From positions 45,318 to 109,317 of the forward strand of contig CAUTAF010000005.1 in the NCBI GenBank assembly GCA_963536495.1: DNA of 64,000 nt, read 5' to 3'. Below, one piece after another: positions 1 to 7,687 of the stretch (its first letter is position 1; each line of letters starts with the position of its first letter). The notes under the pieces were generated by a model, which did no database searches, was not told the DNA's origin, and saw only the letters and a program-made list of their open reading frames with translations. This DNA comes from CAJPPJ01 sp963536495. Its GTDB lineage: Bacteria; Bacillota_I; Bacilli_A; RF39; UBA660. Both the position numbers and the translations under genes were made by a program.

Positions 1-1063
1 TATTTTCCAATCTTCCTAAAGAAACAGCTAATTGTATGTCATCATCTAAAGAATATTTATCAATAAAGTTTTCATAGTCTTCTTTAGTTAAATCTATAAT
101 AGCTTTTGTATAAACTTTTTCTATATCTACTTCGTGAGGTACAAATGCTTTTTCATCTGTTAATTCTATTTTTTTATTTCTGTCAAGTACAGAACCTACT
201 GTTAAAATTTCACTTTCTTCTTGTTCTTCACTATAATCACTAACAATTCTTACATCATTTATATTTAAAATAATATCTTTTTCTAATTGTATTTGATTGT
301 GTTCTTCACTAAAATTATCTTTAGAAATTATAATGTTTTTTCCACTTTCTTCAAATAAAGCTATTTCATCTAAAAATACATCTTCTTTAGTAAATCCTAT
401 ATTGAAACTAGCATTATTAGAATTTGAATAATCTTCTAATTCGTTTTTAAGTGAACTTAAAAATCTTGATTTTTCAACTTTTTCTTTATCGTACAAGTCT
501 TCCATTTCATACCCTTGACTTTGTACTAAGAAAGCAACAGGATTAAATCCATCTTCTTCTAAATTATCTTTTAAGTTTTCAGGGTTTTTTGTATAATCAT
601 TAAAATAATTTGATAAATCTCCCATATCTTTATCTTGGTCTTTACAAAGGTAAAATTTTACTTCTCCTACATTAGTGTTACTCATAACTTGTTTTGCGTC
701 CACTTCTATATTGAAATTTTCTGAAACTTTTTCATATAATTTATCATAAATTTCTAAGTATTCATCACTTCCACTTGGATAATCAACATATTTATCTAAA
801 ACTTTTTCTGCTAATTCATATAACATATCTGTTTCATACTCTTTATTGCTATTTGACAAAAATTCAGCAACAGCACTTTCTAAATAATCTACTCCTATTT
901 CTTCTTTTAGTTCTCTTATTTCTTCTATTTCATCAGGAGAAATATCTGTTTCTTCACCAAATCCATAAGTAAGTACAGTTTTATCTCCATTTTCTCTTTT
1001 TAATAAATCAAATGCTAAATCATCAAAGTTTTCTAATGTTAATTTTTCTTTTTTATCACTCAT
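1..1063 (-). CDS. Large acidic polyvalent-type protein, 3' end beyond the window
   Basis: The reading frame is open from an ATG at 1063 to the left window edge, so about 354 N-terminal residues are visible and the C-terminus is missing. The start is supported by a perfect AGGAGG five bases upstream; that site also contains the TAG stop of the preceding gene. The protein is rich in Glu, Asp and Lys. It is a clear paralogue of the neighbour at 1073-2743: both start with a LTLEN segment and share QSQGYE.EDLYD.EKVEKS, SDYSEEQEES and TDEKAF..HEVD blocks in the same order. No signal peptide or membrane segment is visible. No enzymatic motif was recognised. It resembles the large multi-domain (polyvalent) proteins of phages and conjugative elements in style only. 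Confidence 0.9.
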   Translation of the reverse strand, partial: MSDKKEKLTLENFDDLAFDLLKRENGDKTVLTYGFGEETDISPDEIEEIRELKEEIGVDYLESAVAEFLSNSNKEYETDMLYELAEKVLDKYVDYPSGSDEYLEIYDKLYEKVSENFNIEVDAKQVMSNTNVGEVKFYLCKDQDKDMGDLSNYFNDYTKNPENLKDNLEEDGFNPVAFLVQSQGYEMEDLYDKEKVEKSRFLSSLKNELEDYSNSNNASFNIGFTKEDVFLDEIALFEESGKNIIISKDNFSEEHNQIQLEKDIILNINDVRIVSDYSEEQEESEILTVGSVLDRNKKIELTDEKAFVPHEVDIEKVYTKAIIDLTKEDYENFIDKYSLDDDIQLAVSLGRLEN

Positions 1064-1072
1064 TTTTTCCTC

Positions 1073-2743
1073 CTACATTTCAATCTCTTTACTAGATTTT
1101 TCAACTTCGTTAGTTCCATTTGCTTTTTCTTTATAATCAGTTTCAAGGTATTTTTCTTTGATTTTATCATAGTTTTCTTTACTTATTTTATTATCTTTAC
1201 TATTTTCTACTAAATCTATTCTTACATTTTCTAACTGAACTATATTTTCTTCATAAGTCTTAGAAGAAAATTCTTCTTTATCCATTTCTTCAAAAACAAA
1301 TTTAGAATAATCATCATAAGTTTTGTTTGTTTCATTAGATAATATTGTTACAGAATTATCATCTATAAAACTTTCCCAATTTTTTGGTTTTGAAAGAGCC
1401 ATATTATTCCAAAATTCTTCACCTTTTTTATCTACTATAAATTGTTCTAAATCTTTTGCTTTTTCCCTTGTTTCACTATTATAAATCATTTCGCCATTTT
1501 CATTGTTATATATTTTAAAATCAGGCAATTTAAGGTCAAATCTTTCTACTAAATTTTTAGCTGAAAAGTTTTTGGTAAATACATCATTTTTAAACTCTAA
1601 ACTTTGAGAAAGAAAATCATCAGCATAACTTTCAAAATTATCTTTTTCTAAAACATCTTTTTTAAATTTATATTCTTCCTTTTCTCTCTCTATATAACCC
1701 TTTTCTTCTAAATAATTTAATAATTCACCTTGCATTTCCTTTATGCTTTTATTAAATTCTTGCATATCTTTAGGTGAATTAAAGTTGTTTCTAATTTCAA
1801 TTTTTTCTAATTCTTCTTCTTGAAGTTCTTTTTCTTCTAAAAAATTTATCATTTCATATATTTTTTCTTTGTCTACTTCGTGCATTTCAAATGCTTTTTC
1901 ATCAGTAAGCATAATTTCTTCTCTAACAAATCCACCTATTGTATAATTACTTTCTTCTTGTTCTTCACTGTAATCACTATATATTTTTACTTTATCTCTA
2001 CTTATAACAATTTCTTTTTCTAAAACTAAATCACTTTCAGTAGACTTAGGGATTATTATATTTTGTTTTGTTTCTTCTAAATCTATCAAATCCCTTAAAT
2101 TCATATTAGTATAAAATCCAATTTTTACATCTTCATAAAAACCTTTTACTTCCTTTGATAAAGATTTTAAGAAAGGTGATTTTTCAACTTTTTCATCATC
2201 ATATAAATCTTCAACTTCATATCCTTGACTTTGTATCAAGAAAAACATAGGACTATCTTGTGGAACATCATCTCTAAATTCTTCAGAAATATTAAAGTTA
2301 GATAAATAAAAGTTTTCATTATCATTAGGTGATAAAATAACAGCTACATCTCTTACTCTTGTATTTTTTAAAATGTCATTTGTATTCATATTTATTGAGA
2401 AGTTTTCTTCAACAATTTCAACTGCTTTATCAAAAAGTTCTTGATACTCTTCACTTTCATAAGAATAATCACTATTATTTTCTATTGTTCTTTTCACAAG
2501 TTCATCTTTCAAATCATCTATATAATCAAAATTTACTTCTGATAAATAATCTTCAAATGCGTCATATAAGGTTTCATATTCATTTGCTTTTTTTATTTCT
2601 CTTACTTCTTCCATAGTTTCTTTCATAATTTTTTCATCATAATTATAGTAAACCGAAATTTCATCACTGCCAAAATTTTCTTCTTTTAATAATTCTAATC
2701 CTATTTCTTGGACATTTTCCAATGTCAGTCTTTTGTTTTCCAT
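1073..2743 (-). CDS. Large acidic tail-tagged protein (paralogue of the partial gene to its left)
   Basis: 556 residues, highly acidic, with no membrane segment. The N-terminal two thirds match the partial gene at 1-1063 block by block, so this is a tandem duplication. Around residues 406-460 it has a module shared with five other proteins of the window: LPDF, a short acidic stretch, FWNNM, a Trp about a dozen residues on, then a Tyr-rich strand (TYDDY). After a helical linker the chain ends in SSKEIEM, one of a set of similar C-terminal tags (EIEL, EIDF, EMEF) carried by eight proteins here. Function is unknown. It may be an internal or co-transferred protein of the element. The gene is likely co-transcribed with its neighbours from 3840. 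Confidence 0.9.
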   Translation of the reverse strand: MENKRLTLENVQEIGLELLKEENFGSDEISVYYNYDEKIMKETMEEVREIKKANEYETLYDAFEDYLSEVNFDYIDDLKDELVKRTIENNSDYSYESEEYQELFDKAVEIVEENFSINMNTNDILKNTRVRDVAVILSPNDNENFYLSNFNISEEFRDDVPQDSPMFFLIQSQGYEVEDLYDDEKVEKSPFLKSLSKEVKGFYEDVKIGFYTNMNLRDLIDLEETKQNIIIPKSTESDLVLEKEIVISRDKVKIYSDYSEEQEESNYTIGGFVREEIMLTDEKAFEMHEVDKEKIYEMINFLEEKELQEEELEKIEIRNNFNSPKDMQEFNKSIKEMQGELLNYLEEKGYIEREKEEYKFKKDVLEKDNFESYADDFLSQSLEFKNDVFTKNFSAKNLVERFDLKLPDFKIYNNENGEMIYNSETREKAKDLEQFIVDKKGEEFWNNMALSKPKNWESFIDDNSVTILSNETNKTYDDYSKFVFEEMDKEEFSSKTYEENIVQLENVRIDLVENSKDNKISKENYDKIKEKYLETDYKEKANGTNEVEKSSKEIEM

Positions 2744-2794
2744 TTTTTAAACTCCTTTTTATTTTAAAAAAACATATTTTTTAATAAGCAATTT

Positions 2795-3439
2795 TTAAAA
2801 TTCCATTTCTTTATCATCTTTTTCTTTAATAATTCCCTTTGTATCTTCTTGAATTTCTTTAACTTCTTGTTCATCTTGCTTTTTCTCGAAGTACCAAAAA
2901 GTGCTGTCTGAAATTTTTATATCATATTTTTCTTTAAATTCTTTTTGAAATTTAACTGATTTTTTATAATTGCTTTTATCATCATCTAATTCTATTTCTG
3001 CTTTTATTCTCTCAAAACCCTTTTCCAAAAGTTCTATTCTTTTATCAATAAGATTTTCTTCTTTTGAAAATTTTTTTAAATAAGAATTATCATTTGCATA
3101 AAGTAAATCATAGTCTTCTTTCATATCCATTACCCTTGAATAAATAAGATTATCTAAATCTTGTTCATCTAAGATAGTTGAAACTACTTTTATATTTTTG
3201 TTTTCTACTTCATAATCAATATTATTTTCCTTTAAAATCTTACCAACTGAATTTATTTGATTTTCATTTAAAATATCAACTAAAATTTGAGATTTATTCA
3301 TATAATCATTAATGAAATCTATATATACCTTATGATTTTCTTTATCGACACTTGCAAATAAATGTTCTTGCATTTCACTAAAATCCATTGTTTTAATTTT
3401 TTCTTGAATAACTTTATTTTCTTCTTTTAAATTTAACAT
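2795..3439 (-). CDS. Small tail-tagged helical protein, function unknown
   Basis: 214 residues, mostly charged and predicted helical. It starts at an ATG preceded by GAGGGG, a strong ribosome site that is exactly complementary to the C-rich loop of the candidate small RNA at 62118-62223. The C-terminus KDDKEMEF belongs to the shared tag set (KEIEL/KEIDF type), although the rest of the protein does not show the LPxF/FWDNM module of the larger relatives. It sits between the XRE-like regulator gene upstream and the two large paralogues downstream, in the same orientation with gaps of about 20-50 bases, suggesting one operon. No known domain was recognised. Confidence 0.85.
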   Translation of the reverse strand: MLNLKEENKVIQEKIKTMDFSEMQEHLFASVDKENHKVYIDFINDYMNKSQILVDILNENQINSVGKILKENNIDYEVENKNIKVVSTILDEQDLDNLIYSRVMDMKEDYDLLYANDNSYLKKFSKEENLIDKRIELLEKGFERIKAEIELDDDKSNYKKSVKFQKEFKEKYDIKISDSTFWYFEKKQDEQEVKEIQEDTKGIIKEKDDKEMEF

Positions 3440-3459
3440 AATATTTAACCCCTCTTTTT

Positions 3460-3840
3460 TTATTTTTCTAAATCCTGTACTATCTCTTTTAAGTTAATTT
3501 TTTCGTCTGTATGATTACTTCCTACACTTACCATAATATTATCTACTTCAGTAAGAATAAACTTTTTTTGATTGTATGATAAAGGGTAATTTTCAATTAT
3601 TTTTTCTATATCATTGAAATTAAGTTTTCCTGATGAAAGAGTACCATCTTCTAAATCTCTCAAATCATTTTCTTTAATAGATATTTTCTTTGATATATCT
3701 TCTATATTCATTGAAAAACTTTCTCTTGCTTTTTTTAAAATACTTCCTATTTCTTTTTTCTTTTCTTTTATTTCTACATTCATTTTAGGTGAAATTGTTT
3801 CTTGTGATTTGTTATTATCTTTCTTTAAAAACCAAAACAT
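3460..3840 (-). CDS. Putative XRE/RodZ-type helix-turn-helix protein
   Basis: 126 residues. Residues about 30-85 contain the pattern IGSILKKARESFSMNIEDISKKI followed by a short helix and LEDG, which matches the N-terminal helix-turn-helix_25 fold seen in RodZ and XRE-like regulators (known of the family). There is no transmembrane helix after it, unlike RodZ, so a soluble DNA-binding protein is more likely. It is the only recognisable DNA-binding regulator in this part of the window and is therefore a candidate, unproven, for recognising one of the two palindromic operators found here. The start ATG has GGGAAG upstream. It lies 45 bases after the large gene ending at 3885 and leads into the tail-tagged genes. 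Confidence 0.65.
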   Translation of the reverse strand: MFWFLKKDNNKSQETISPKMNVEIKEKKKEIGSILKKARESFSMNIEDISKKISIKENDLRDLEDGTLSSGKLNFNDIEKIIENYPLSYNQKKFILTEVDNIMVSVGSNHTDEKINLKEIVQDLEK

Positions 3841-3884
3841 ACGCTCACTTCCCTTTTTTACAATTCTTTTTTTATAATTTTTCT

Positions 3885-5843
3885 TTATAATTCTATTTCT
3901 TTTTCACTATTTTTTTCATCTTTTTCTTTAGCTGTATTCTTCTTATCAAAAAGTTTTATTCTATCATCTAATTTTTTTGATAATTTTTCATAATCTTTTT
4001 TAGTTATAAAAGGTTCTTTTTCATCTTCTTGAATTAAATCATATACTTTCTCTTTTACTGTTTCTCCTATACTTGTAAACTTATCTTTAAATCCTTTATC
4101 AGACAATTTATCGGCAACATCTTTAATATATCTATTATAACCATTATAAGCTATTAATTCTCCGTTTTTATCCTTATGGCAAACTTCAAGTTTATCTATT
4201 TCTCCTAAATCTTTAATATCAAAACTCCATTTATCTTTTCCATATTCACTAAGAATTTCTAAAAACTCTTTATTAGCTTGTTCGTTTATTTCTTCTTTAA
4301 AATTACTTGCAAAAGCAAGTCCACTTTCAGTATAAACAAAGAAATCAGGTAAATTATCTTCTTCATCAAAATATTTAATAAGTTCTTCTTTACTTAAATT
4401 CATTTCTTTTCCAACATCTTTAGCAAGTTTACCAATTTCTTTATTAAGTTTATTTCTATATTTACTTTCATCTCCAATTAAAAGTTTATCTTCATCTTCT
4501 ATAAGAAAACTTCCTACTTTTTCAAACACTTCTTTTTCAAACTTACTTTCTATTTTTAAAAATTCATTTATTTGCTCTTTACTAAAGTTTTCAACAAATT
4601 TTATATTTTCTTTATATCTATTTATTCCTTTATCTTCAAAAACTTTATCTACATTTTTAAAAATATCACTTTCTTTTATGCAAACAGCTTGTTCTTTATA
4701 TTCTTCTTTTATTATATCTTTTATTATACTTTTTACTGTTTGATTATCTCCAAACATATCTAATTTTTCGGCTAAAATTTTATGTTCTTTAGTATCTTTA
4801 TCTAAAGATTTATCTACTATATCTTTCACAATTTCTTTTAATTCTTGTTTATCTAATGTTTTTGTTTTTTCATATTCTTTAACTTGTTCAATCAATTCTT
4901 TTACATCAGCACCTGATTGACAACTAATTTGATAATCGTAAAACACATCATCATTTACATTCACTTGAGTTGCTTTTGTATATCTGTCTACAAAATAATT
5001 GTCTTTATCATCATATTTTAAAATATGAACTCTATATGGATTTTCTTTAGTTTCTACAAATTTATCTGTACCATTTTTTTCAATAAATTTGTTTGTAACT
5101 AAAAGTCCATAATCATTATCAAATTTATATCTTATATATGCTGGATTTTCATTTTCTTCTACTAAATTTTCTCTTGTTAATCCTTTGAAATTCTTTATAG
5201 GTGTATCAATTTCTAATTCTTCTTCTATAAAATCTTTTATATATTCTTCATCATAAAAGAACGCACCTATATCAAATTTTTCTAGTTCTTTTATTCCTTT
5301 TTCTATTACAGTATTATCTGATAATCTCATTTCTATTCTAGTTTCATTAGGATTAATATTAGATAAAGTGAACTTAACAGTTCTTACGCTTTCATCATAA
5401 TTTAGATTAGTTTCCATTGTTCTAAGGTTATGATTAAAAATATCCTCATATTTTGAATGTTCTGTAACGCCTATTAATTTTTTCTTTTCAACTTCATTAA
5501 TATCATTATAGTAACTTGAACCAAAATCATATAACATATTATCATTATCAAATCCTGAATATTCATTTAAGCACATATAATTAAACACTTTATCAAGTAT
5601 AGTATTTACATCTCCACTTTCAAATTCAACAGAATTGTAAGATAATTCATTTCCATTATCTATGGCTTTAAAATAAAAACTTTCATTAAATTGAGTAACA
5701 AATTGATTTCTTTTTTCAAATTTAAACTCCGTTTGTATTCCTTTTTCTTCTAAAAAATCCATTCCTTTTTTTAAATGGTCTATACAATGGTTTAAAAAAT
5801 CAACATTATTTTTTATGTCTTCTGAATATTCTTCTTTTTTCAT
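3885..5843 (-). CDS. Large acidic tail-tagged protein, relative of the 59972 gene
   Basis: 652 residues, acidic and soluble. The first 100 residues resemble the gene at 59972-61993: both have a KGMD-like segment, an FEK stretch and a LFDK/LDKVFNY segment at matching spacing. Near residue 520 it carries a diverged copy of the shared module (LPDFFVYTESG, then a Trp-containing stretch and YNGYNRY). The chain ends NSEKEIEL, the shared C-terminal tag. Gene order and spacing suggest it heads the operon that continues to the left edge. An extended -10 (TGTTATAAT, 5878-5886) lies upstream of its start. No catalytic motif was recognised; the role is unknown. Confidence 0.88.
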   Translation of the reverse strand: MKKEEYSEDIKNNVDFLNHCIDHLKKGMDFLEEKGIQTEFKFEKRNQFVTQFNESFYFKAIDNGNELSYNSVEFESGDVNTILDKVFNYMCLNEYSGFDNDNMLYDFGSSYYNDINEVEKKKLIGVTEHSKYEDIFNHNLRTMETNLNYDESVRTVKFTLSNINPNETRIEMRLSDNTVIEKGIKELEKFDIGAFFYDEEYIKDFIEEELEIDTPIKNFKGLTRENLVEENENPAYIRYKFDNDYGLLVTNKFIEKNGTDKFVETKENPYRVHILKYDDKDNYFVDRYTKATQVNVNDDVFYDYQISCQSGADVKELIEQVKEYEKTKTLDKQELKEIVKDIVDKSLDKDTKEHKILAEKLDMFGDNQTVKSIIKDIIKEEYKEQAVCIKESDIFKNVDKVFEDKGINRYKENIKFVENFSKEQINEFLKIESKFEKEVFEKVGSFLIEDEDKLLIGDESKYRNKLNKEIGKLAKDVGKEMNLSKEELIKYFDEEDNLPDFFVYTESGLAFASNFKEEINEQANKEFLEILSEYGKDKWSFDIKDLGEIDKLEVCHKDKNGELIAYNGYNRYIKDVADKLSDKGFKDKFTSIGETVKEKVYDLIQEDEKEPFITKKDYEKLSKKLDDRIKLFDKKNTAKEKDEKNSEKEIEL

Positions 5844-5877
5844 TTTCTTTCTCCTTTTTTTGCTTTCAATAATAATA

Positions 5878-5886
5878 ATTATAACA
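5878..5886 (-). promoter_or_regulatory. Weak extended -10 promoter for the 5843 operon
   Basis: On the minus strand this reads TGTTATAAT, an extended -10. No good -35 stands 16-18 bases upstream. It lies after the terminator at 5917-5964 and about 35 bases before the start codon at 5843, which is where a promoter would be expected. Confidence 0.4.
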
Positions 5887-5916
5887 TTTTTTATTTGTTT
5901 TCTTACTTTTTTTAAG

Positions 5917-5964
5917 AAAAAGCTAAAATTATTTTAAGAATTTCTTAAAATAAAAATAGCTTTT
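5917..5964 (-). terminator. Rho-independent terminator after the DUF1653 gene
   Basis: A long inverted repeat (arms 5920-5940 and 5942-5962, a few mismatches) gives, on the minus strand, a stem ending in AGCTTTTTC. It follows the stop codon at 5979 and separates that operon from the next gene. Confidence 0.6.
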
Positions 5965-5978
5965 AAAATTTCTTTTAT

Positions 5979-6512
5979 CTAATTGTCTTCAGTTTTTAAC
6001 ACAAATCTATATTTTTGAGTAATTTCAGGGTATTTTTTTAAAGGATATTTAAGTCTATCCACTTTTGATAGGAACATTTCAAGTGGTCTTGCATAGATTT
6101 TATAATCTCCATATAAGGCTTGGTATATAACTAATTGTTCTTTTGTTTCTGTATGTTCAGCAAGATATAGAGTTTTGTATTCTTTTCCTTTAAAGTGTTT
6201 GTAAACAACTCCTAATTGAATTTCTCTTTTTTCATCTTCAACTTCTTTGTATTTTTTCTCAAAATCGTATTTTCTCATAAGAGTTATTGTATTATTTTCT
6301 AAAATTAAGTAATCTCCAAGTATTACCATTTCAAGTGGTATGTCTTTATTTATTTTGATGAACATTCCACCTGCAACCTTTATAGCGTTCAAATCTTTAG
6401 AAAATTTAATAGCTTTTTTCTCCAAAATTTCAAATATTTCTTCCATATTTTCTAAAGTTATTTTTAAGGCATTAATTTCTTTTTTAGACTTTTCTTCAAT
6501 GTATTTTTCCAT
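5979..6512 (-). CDS. DUF1653-domain protein
   Basis: 177 residues. Residues about 98-150 fit the DUF1653 pattern: VYKHFKGKEYKTL, then a short helix, VIYQALYG and YARPLEMF, with the His-Phe-Lys-Gly and Arg-Pro-x-x-Met-Phe signatures. This small beta-rich domain is common in phage and bacterial proteins of unknown function. The first 90 residues are a helical extension that I do not recognise. It is the last gene of a three-gene operon (7529 to 5979) driven by the operator-bearing promoter at 7568-7617, downstream of a YopX-like gene. Start ATG at 6512 has GTAGG upstream. Confidence 0.75.
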   Translation of the reverse strand: MEKYIEEKSKKEINALKITLENMEEIFEILEKKAIKFSKDLNAIKVAGGMFIKINKDIPLEMVILGDYLILENNTITLMRKYDFEKKYKEVEDEKREIQLGVVYKHFKGKEYKTLYLAEHTETKEQLVIYQALYGDYKIYARPLEMFLSKVDRLKYPLKKYPEITQKYRFVLKTEDN

Positions 6513-6528
6513 AATAACCTACTTTCTT

Positions 6529-7101
6529 TTAAAAATTAAAACTTTTAAATAAAGATTTTTTTATTTCTTTCATTTCATTTTCTAAACTTTTTATAACAGC
6601 TTTTTTCTCTGAATTACAATTTTCATTAAATTTTTCATCTAATATTCTTCTATGTAAGTCATTTGCATTTACAAAAAACTCAAATAAATCTTTATTTTCT
6701 ATAAAATTTCCTATTTTCACAACTTCCAATTCCTTTTCTTCTATATAGTGTTTTAAATTATATAATACATTCCCTATTACTTTCATCATAGGTAATAGGT
6801 TATTTTCATTATAAATTAATATTCCAATTCCTTTTTCTTTTACCTTTTGAGTAATTTTATCTCTGAATTTATAAAGTACAATATCCCCCTCAAATAAGTC
6901 ATAATCTCTTTTATCATAACAATTCAAAAAAGGTGCGACATAAAACTCTTCATTACTTTTAAACTCTACTTCATTGTTTTTCAAAAGTATTAATTTACCT
7001 AAAACAGTGAATATTTCTTCCCTAGTTAATGCTTTTTCATTTTTTAAATCGTAAACTTTGAATTTGTATTTAACATCAGATTTAATTTCAGTATTTTTCA
7101 T
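6529..7101 (-). CDS. YopX-like phage/plasmid protein
   Basis: 190 residues. It fits the YopX family plan: an N-terminal YKFKVYDLKNEK strand, a central CYDKRDYDLFEGDIVLYK (the usual D-x-x-x-x-x-x-x-EGD block) and a KVIGNVLYN block corresponding to the family's IGN-x-Y/F ending. After about residue 140 a charged helical tail has been added. YopX proteins are frequent in Firmicutes and Fusobacteria prophages and plasmids, with no settled function. A second YopX-like gene lies at 18813-19211. Same operon as its two neighbours, 15-17 bases apart. Confidence 0.7.
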   Translation of the reverse strand: MKNTEIKSDVKYKFKVYDLKNEKALTREEIFTVLGKLILLKNNEVEFKSNEEFYVAPFLNCYDKRDYDLFEGDIVLYKFRDKITQKVKEKGIGILIYNENNLLPMMKVIGNVLYNLKHYIEEKELEVVKIGNFIENKDLFEFFVNANDLHRRILDEKFNENCNSEKKAVIKSLENEMKEIKKSLFKSFNF

Positions 7102-7115
7102 CTAATCACCCTCAT

Positions 7116-7529
7116 CTAATCACTTATTTCTTCTTTTCTTATTAAAATGCCATTTTCATTGAAATAATATTTTATTACATTCTTTACAAAAAATCTGTTA
7201 GATTTTAAGTTGTGTTTTTTAAGAAAACTTAATAAAGTTTTATTTAATTTTTCCTCTATTTCTTCTTTTAATTCTGTTGTTATATCTTCAAGATATTCGT
7301 CATCATTAATTTCCCAATCAGCTTGTTTTCTTATTAAATCAAGTACATCATCTATATACAAACAAGGTTCATATTCTTTCTTTTCACCTACATAGACACA
7401 AACTAAACCATCTTCTATATAATCTGAAATATTGTATTCTTTTTTTATCATTTTAAAAATTTTCTCTATATTCTTAGTTTTACCACATAACTCATATCTT
7501 TCGTTATCTAAACTGTAAGCAAATTCCAC
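7116..7529 (-). CDS. Small acidic hypothetical protein with GTG start
   Basis: 137 residues, acidic, soluble. The only well placed start is a GTG at 7527-7529, seven bases after an AGGGGTG ribosome site. It is the first gene of the short operon with YopX-like and DUF1653 proteins. The leader is about 30 bases from the promoter at 7568-7596. No domain was recognised. A mixed alpha/beta fold is likely from alternating hydrophobic stretches (for example LVCVYVGEK and FFVKNVIKYYF). Confidence 0.75.
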   Translation of the reverse strand: MEFAYSLDNERYELCGKTKNIEKIFKMIKKEYNISDYIEDGLVCVYVGEKKEYEPCLYIDDVLDLIRKQADWEINDDEYLEDITTELKEEIEEKLNKTLLSFLKKHNLKSNRFFVKNVIKYYFNENGILIRKEEISD

Positions 7530-7567
7530 TAATAAACACCCCTATTCTTTTTGTTTTTATTGTTTAT

Positions 7568-7617
7568 ATTATACCATAAAAATATTAAAAAATCAATAAA
7601 ATTAGACAACATTGTCT
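7568..7617 (-). promoter_or_regulatory. Promoter with upstream AGACAA-type operator (7529 operon)
   Basis: Minus strand: operator palindrome AGACAATGTTGTCT (7604-7617), 7 bp gap, -35 TTGATT (7591-7596), 17 bp spacer, extended -10 TGGTATAAT (TATAAT at 7568-7573). The imperfect -35 with a palindrome just upstream suggests activation. Same arrangement at six other promoters of the window. Confidence 0.8.
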
Positions 7618-7641
7618 TATTTTTTGTCCTAATCTTTTCAT

Positions 7642-7677
7642 AAAAAAAAGAGAACTAAATCATAAGGTTAGTCCTCT
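7642..7677 (-). terminator. Terminator after the UvrD-like helicase
   Basis: On the minus strand a stem AGAGGACTAA / TTTAGTTCTCT is followed by a run of eight T. It lies 10 bases beyond the stop codon at 7688. Confidence 0.8.
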
Positions 7678-7687
7678 TAATCTTTGC

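Noticed and set aside
775..972. Plus-strand reading frames, for example 775-972, 11523-11918, 33125-33679 and 47917-48366
   Set aside because: They are antisense to well supported minus-strand genes, lack ribosome sites and have the Leu/Phe/Ser-rich composition expected of the complement of Lys/Glu-rich coding sequence.
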